6,160 nt of DNA from Bacilli bacterium. Its GTDB lineage: Bacteria > Bacillota_I > Bacilli_A > RFN20 > CAG-288. The stretch covers positions 1 through 6,160 of the forward strand of contig JALFLX010000044.1 in the NCBI GenBank assembly GCA_022774485.1, read 5' to 3'. Of the stretch, positions 5,525-6,160 are shown in pieces. The notes below the pieces were generated by a model. The model searched no databases and was not told the DNA's origin. It saw only the letters and a list, made by a program, of their open reading frames with translations. A program made the position numbers and the translations under genes. The number at the start of each line of letters is the position of its first letter. Position 1 is the stretch's first letter.

Positions 5525-6160
5525 AGTCACCTCCCTCAAATGTCACTTTTTTCACATCGCTAGGGTTCAAAACACCAGATTCATCTAACGTGATCACAGT
5601 ATATCCGATTTCTAAGTTATAAATCTCAAAGGTAGACTTCATCCCGTAAGATAAGATACAACCCTCATAAAGAAGTGTGGTGTCATTGATGTGGTCGTGT
5701 CCGATGAACATTCCTTTGATACCAGCATTAACCATTCTGTCAAACTGACTTTGGTTCTCATATCCCTTTGAGACACCCTCTTTATGTTCACCAGTCCCAG
5801 GAATTGTTCCATTTTGATAACAGTTATAGGCATCCAAGAATTCAAAGACAGGGATATGATAGAACGCTAGCGATGTCGCAGATCCATAAACCGTAGGTAC
5901 TTTTTCAATATGTTCGATCTGATCCTCATGGAAAACGTCGTAGTACATGGTTGTTCCATCTAGATAATATGAGTTGGAATCTAAGATAAAAAGGCGATAT
6001 TTCACATAGTCATCAGAAACGAGATCAATGAAATAGTTCGTGAGACCAAAGAGAGTATCATCCTGATAATCGACAAAGACAGCATTCTTACACTTTTTTA
6101 GCTGATTGTTGATGTAATAAGTTCCGTAATCTCCTTGAATATCATGATTTCCGTATGTAA
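5517..6160 (-). CDS. Calcineurin-like metallophosphoesterase, C-terminal part
   Basis: The gene enters from the right edge; 213 C-terminal residues are visible and the frame is open to the edge. The fragment opens with TYGNHD (codons at about 6141-6158), the metal-binding GNHD motif of calcineurin-like phosphoesterases (Metallophos family). Next comes FYHIPVFEF (His codon 5857-5859), the single metal-binding His. Then IGHDHIND (GHDH codons 5691-5702), the final metal-binding motif. The upstream D-x-H and GD-x-x-D motifs would lie outside the window. The spacing and the FxHIPxxE and GHDHxND forms resemble the DCR2/purple-acid-phosphatase-like branch, so a phosphomonoester or diester substrate is likely, but which one cannot be said. 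Whether it has a signal peptide or membrane anchor is not visible. An internal GTG at 6005 could pass for a start but follows the GNHD motif, so it is not the real one. It overlaps the downstream membrane-protein gene by 8 bp. Confidence 0.88.
   Translation of the reverse strand, partial: TYGNHDIQGDYGTYYINNQLKKCKNAVFVDYQDDTLFGLTNYFIDLVSDDYVKYRLFILDSNSYYLDGTTMYYDVFHEDQIEHIEKVPTVYGSATSLAFYHIPVFEFLDAYNCYQNGTIPGTGEHKEGVSKGYENQSQFDRMVNAGIKGMFIGHDHINDTTLLYEGCILSYGMKSTFEIYNLEIGYTVITLDESGVLNPSDVKKVTFEGGDYE
5527..5535 (-). promoter_or_regulatory. RBS of the membrane protein, inside the phosphoesterase 3' end
   Basis: On the minus strand GGGAGGTGA precedes ATG 5524, with 5 nt between GGAGG and the start codon. 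It lies within the last codons of the upstream phosphoesterase gene and decides the start over the ATG at 5539. Confidence 0.8.

Noticed and set aside
5517..6005. A complete 162-residue protein starting at GTG 6005
   Set aside because: The frame stays open to the right edge and encodes the GNHD metal-binding motif upstream of that GTG, so the GTG is internal to a longer gene.

Overview
The window reads as chromosomal DNA from a low-to-moderate GC member of the Bacillota (Firmicutes). The support is strong AGGAGG-type ribosome binding sites, sigma-A-like promoters, a MarR regulator leading a pair of ABC exporter half-transporters, TGA used as an ordinary stop, and tight ATGA-type gene overlaps. 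The protein style would fit an anaerobic gut or oral lineage such as Erysipelotrichales or Clostridia, but that narrower placement is an inference from general familiarity and cannot be proven here.

Layout. (1) Positions 1-66, minus strand: the first 22 codons of a membrane protein that leaves the window on the left, with its own RBS and promoter. (2) Positions 67-401: a divergent, AT-rich intergenic region. It holds the left gene's promoter, a promoter for the rightward operon, and a perfect 14-bp palindrome between that operon's -10 box and its RBS. (3) Positions 402-4586, plus strand: a three-gene operon of a MarR-family regulator and two ABC exporter half-transporters. The genes overlap by 4 bp and 20 bp, so translation is probably coupled. 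(4) Positions 4595-4629: a hairpin with T-runs on both sides, a likely bidirectional terminator between convergent units. (5) Positions 4670-6160, minus strand: a metallophosphoesterase (its 5' part lies beyond the right edge) followed, with an 8-bp overlap, by a polytopic membrane protein of unknown function.

How the genes work together. The two ABC proteins are complementary halves of a heterodimeric type IV (ABCB-like) exporter. Subunit 1 has degenerate Walker A, catalytic-Glu and H-loop positions but an intact VSGGQ signature. Subunit 2 has intact Walker A, Walker B Glu and H-loop but a degenerate LSQGQ signature. Combined head to tail they give one competent and one degenerate ATP site, as in TM287/288, LmrCD and BmrCD. 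The MarR protein probably represses its own operon through the palindrome over the predicted transcription start, and a ligand, perhaps an exported compound, would relieve it. The MarR-ABC-ABC order matches the streptococcal rcrRPQ arrangement, though orthology is not shown. The phosphoesterase and membrane protein form a separate unit whose joint role is unknown.

I see no mobile element, CRISPR array, tRNA or rRNA, and nothing that I can call a wholly new system. The points most worth a second look are the operator palindrome, the ~50-residue TMD-NBD linker insert and large first extracellular loop of ABC subunit 2, and the phosphoesterase/membrane-protein pair.
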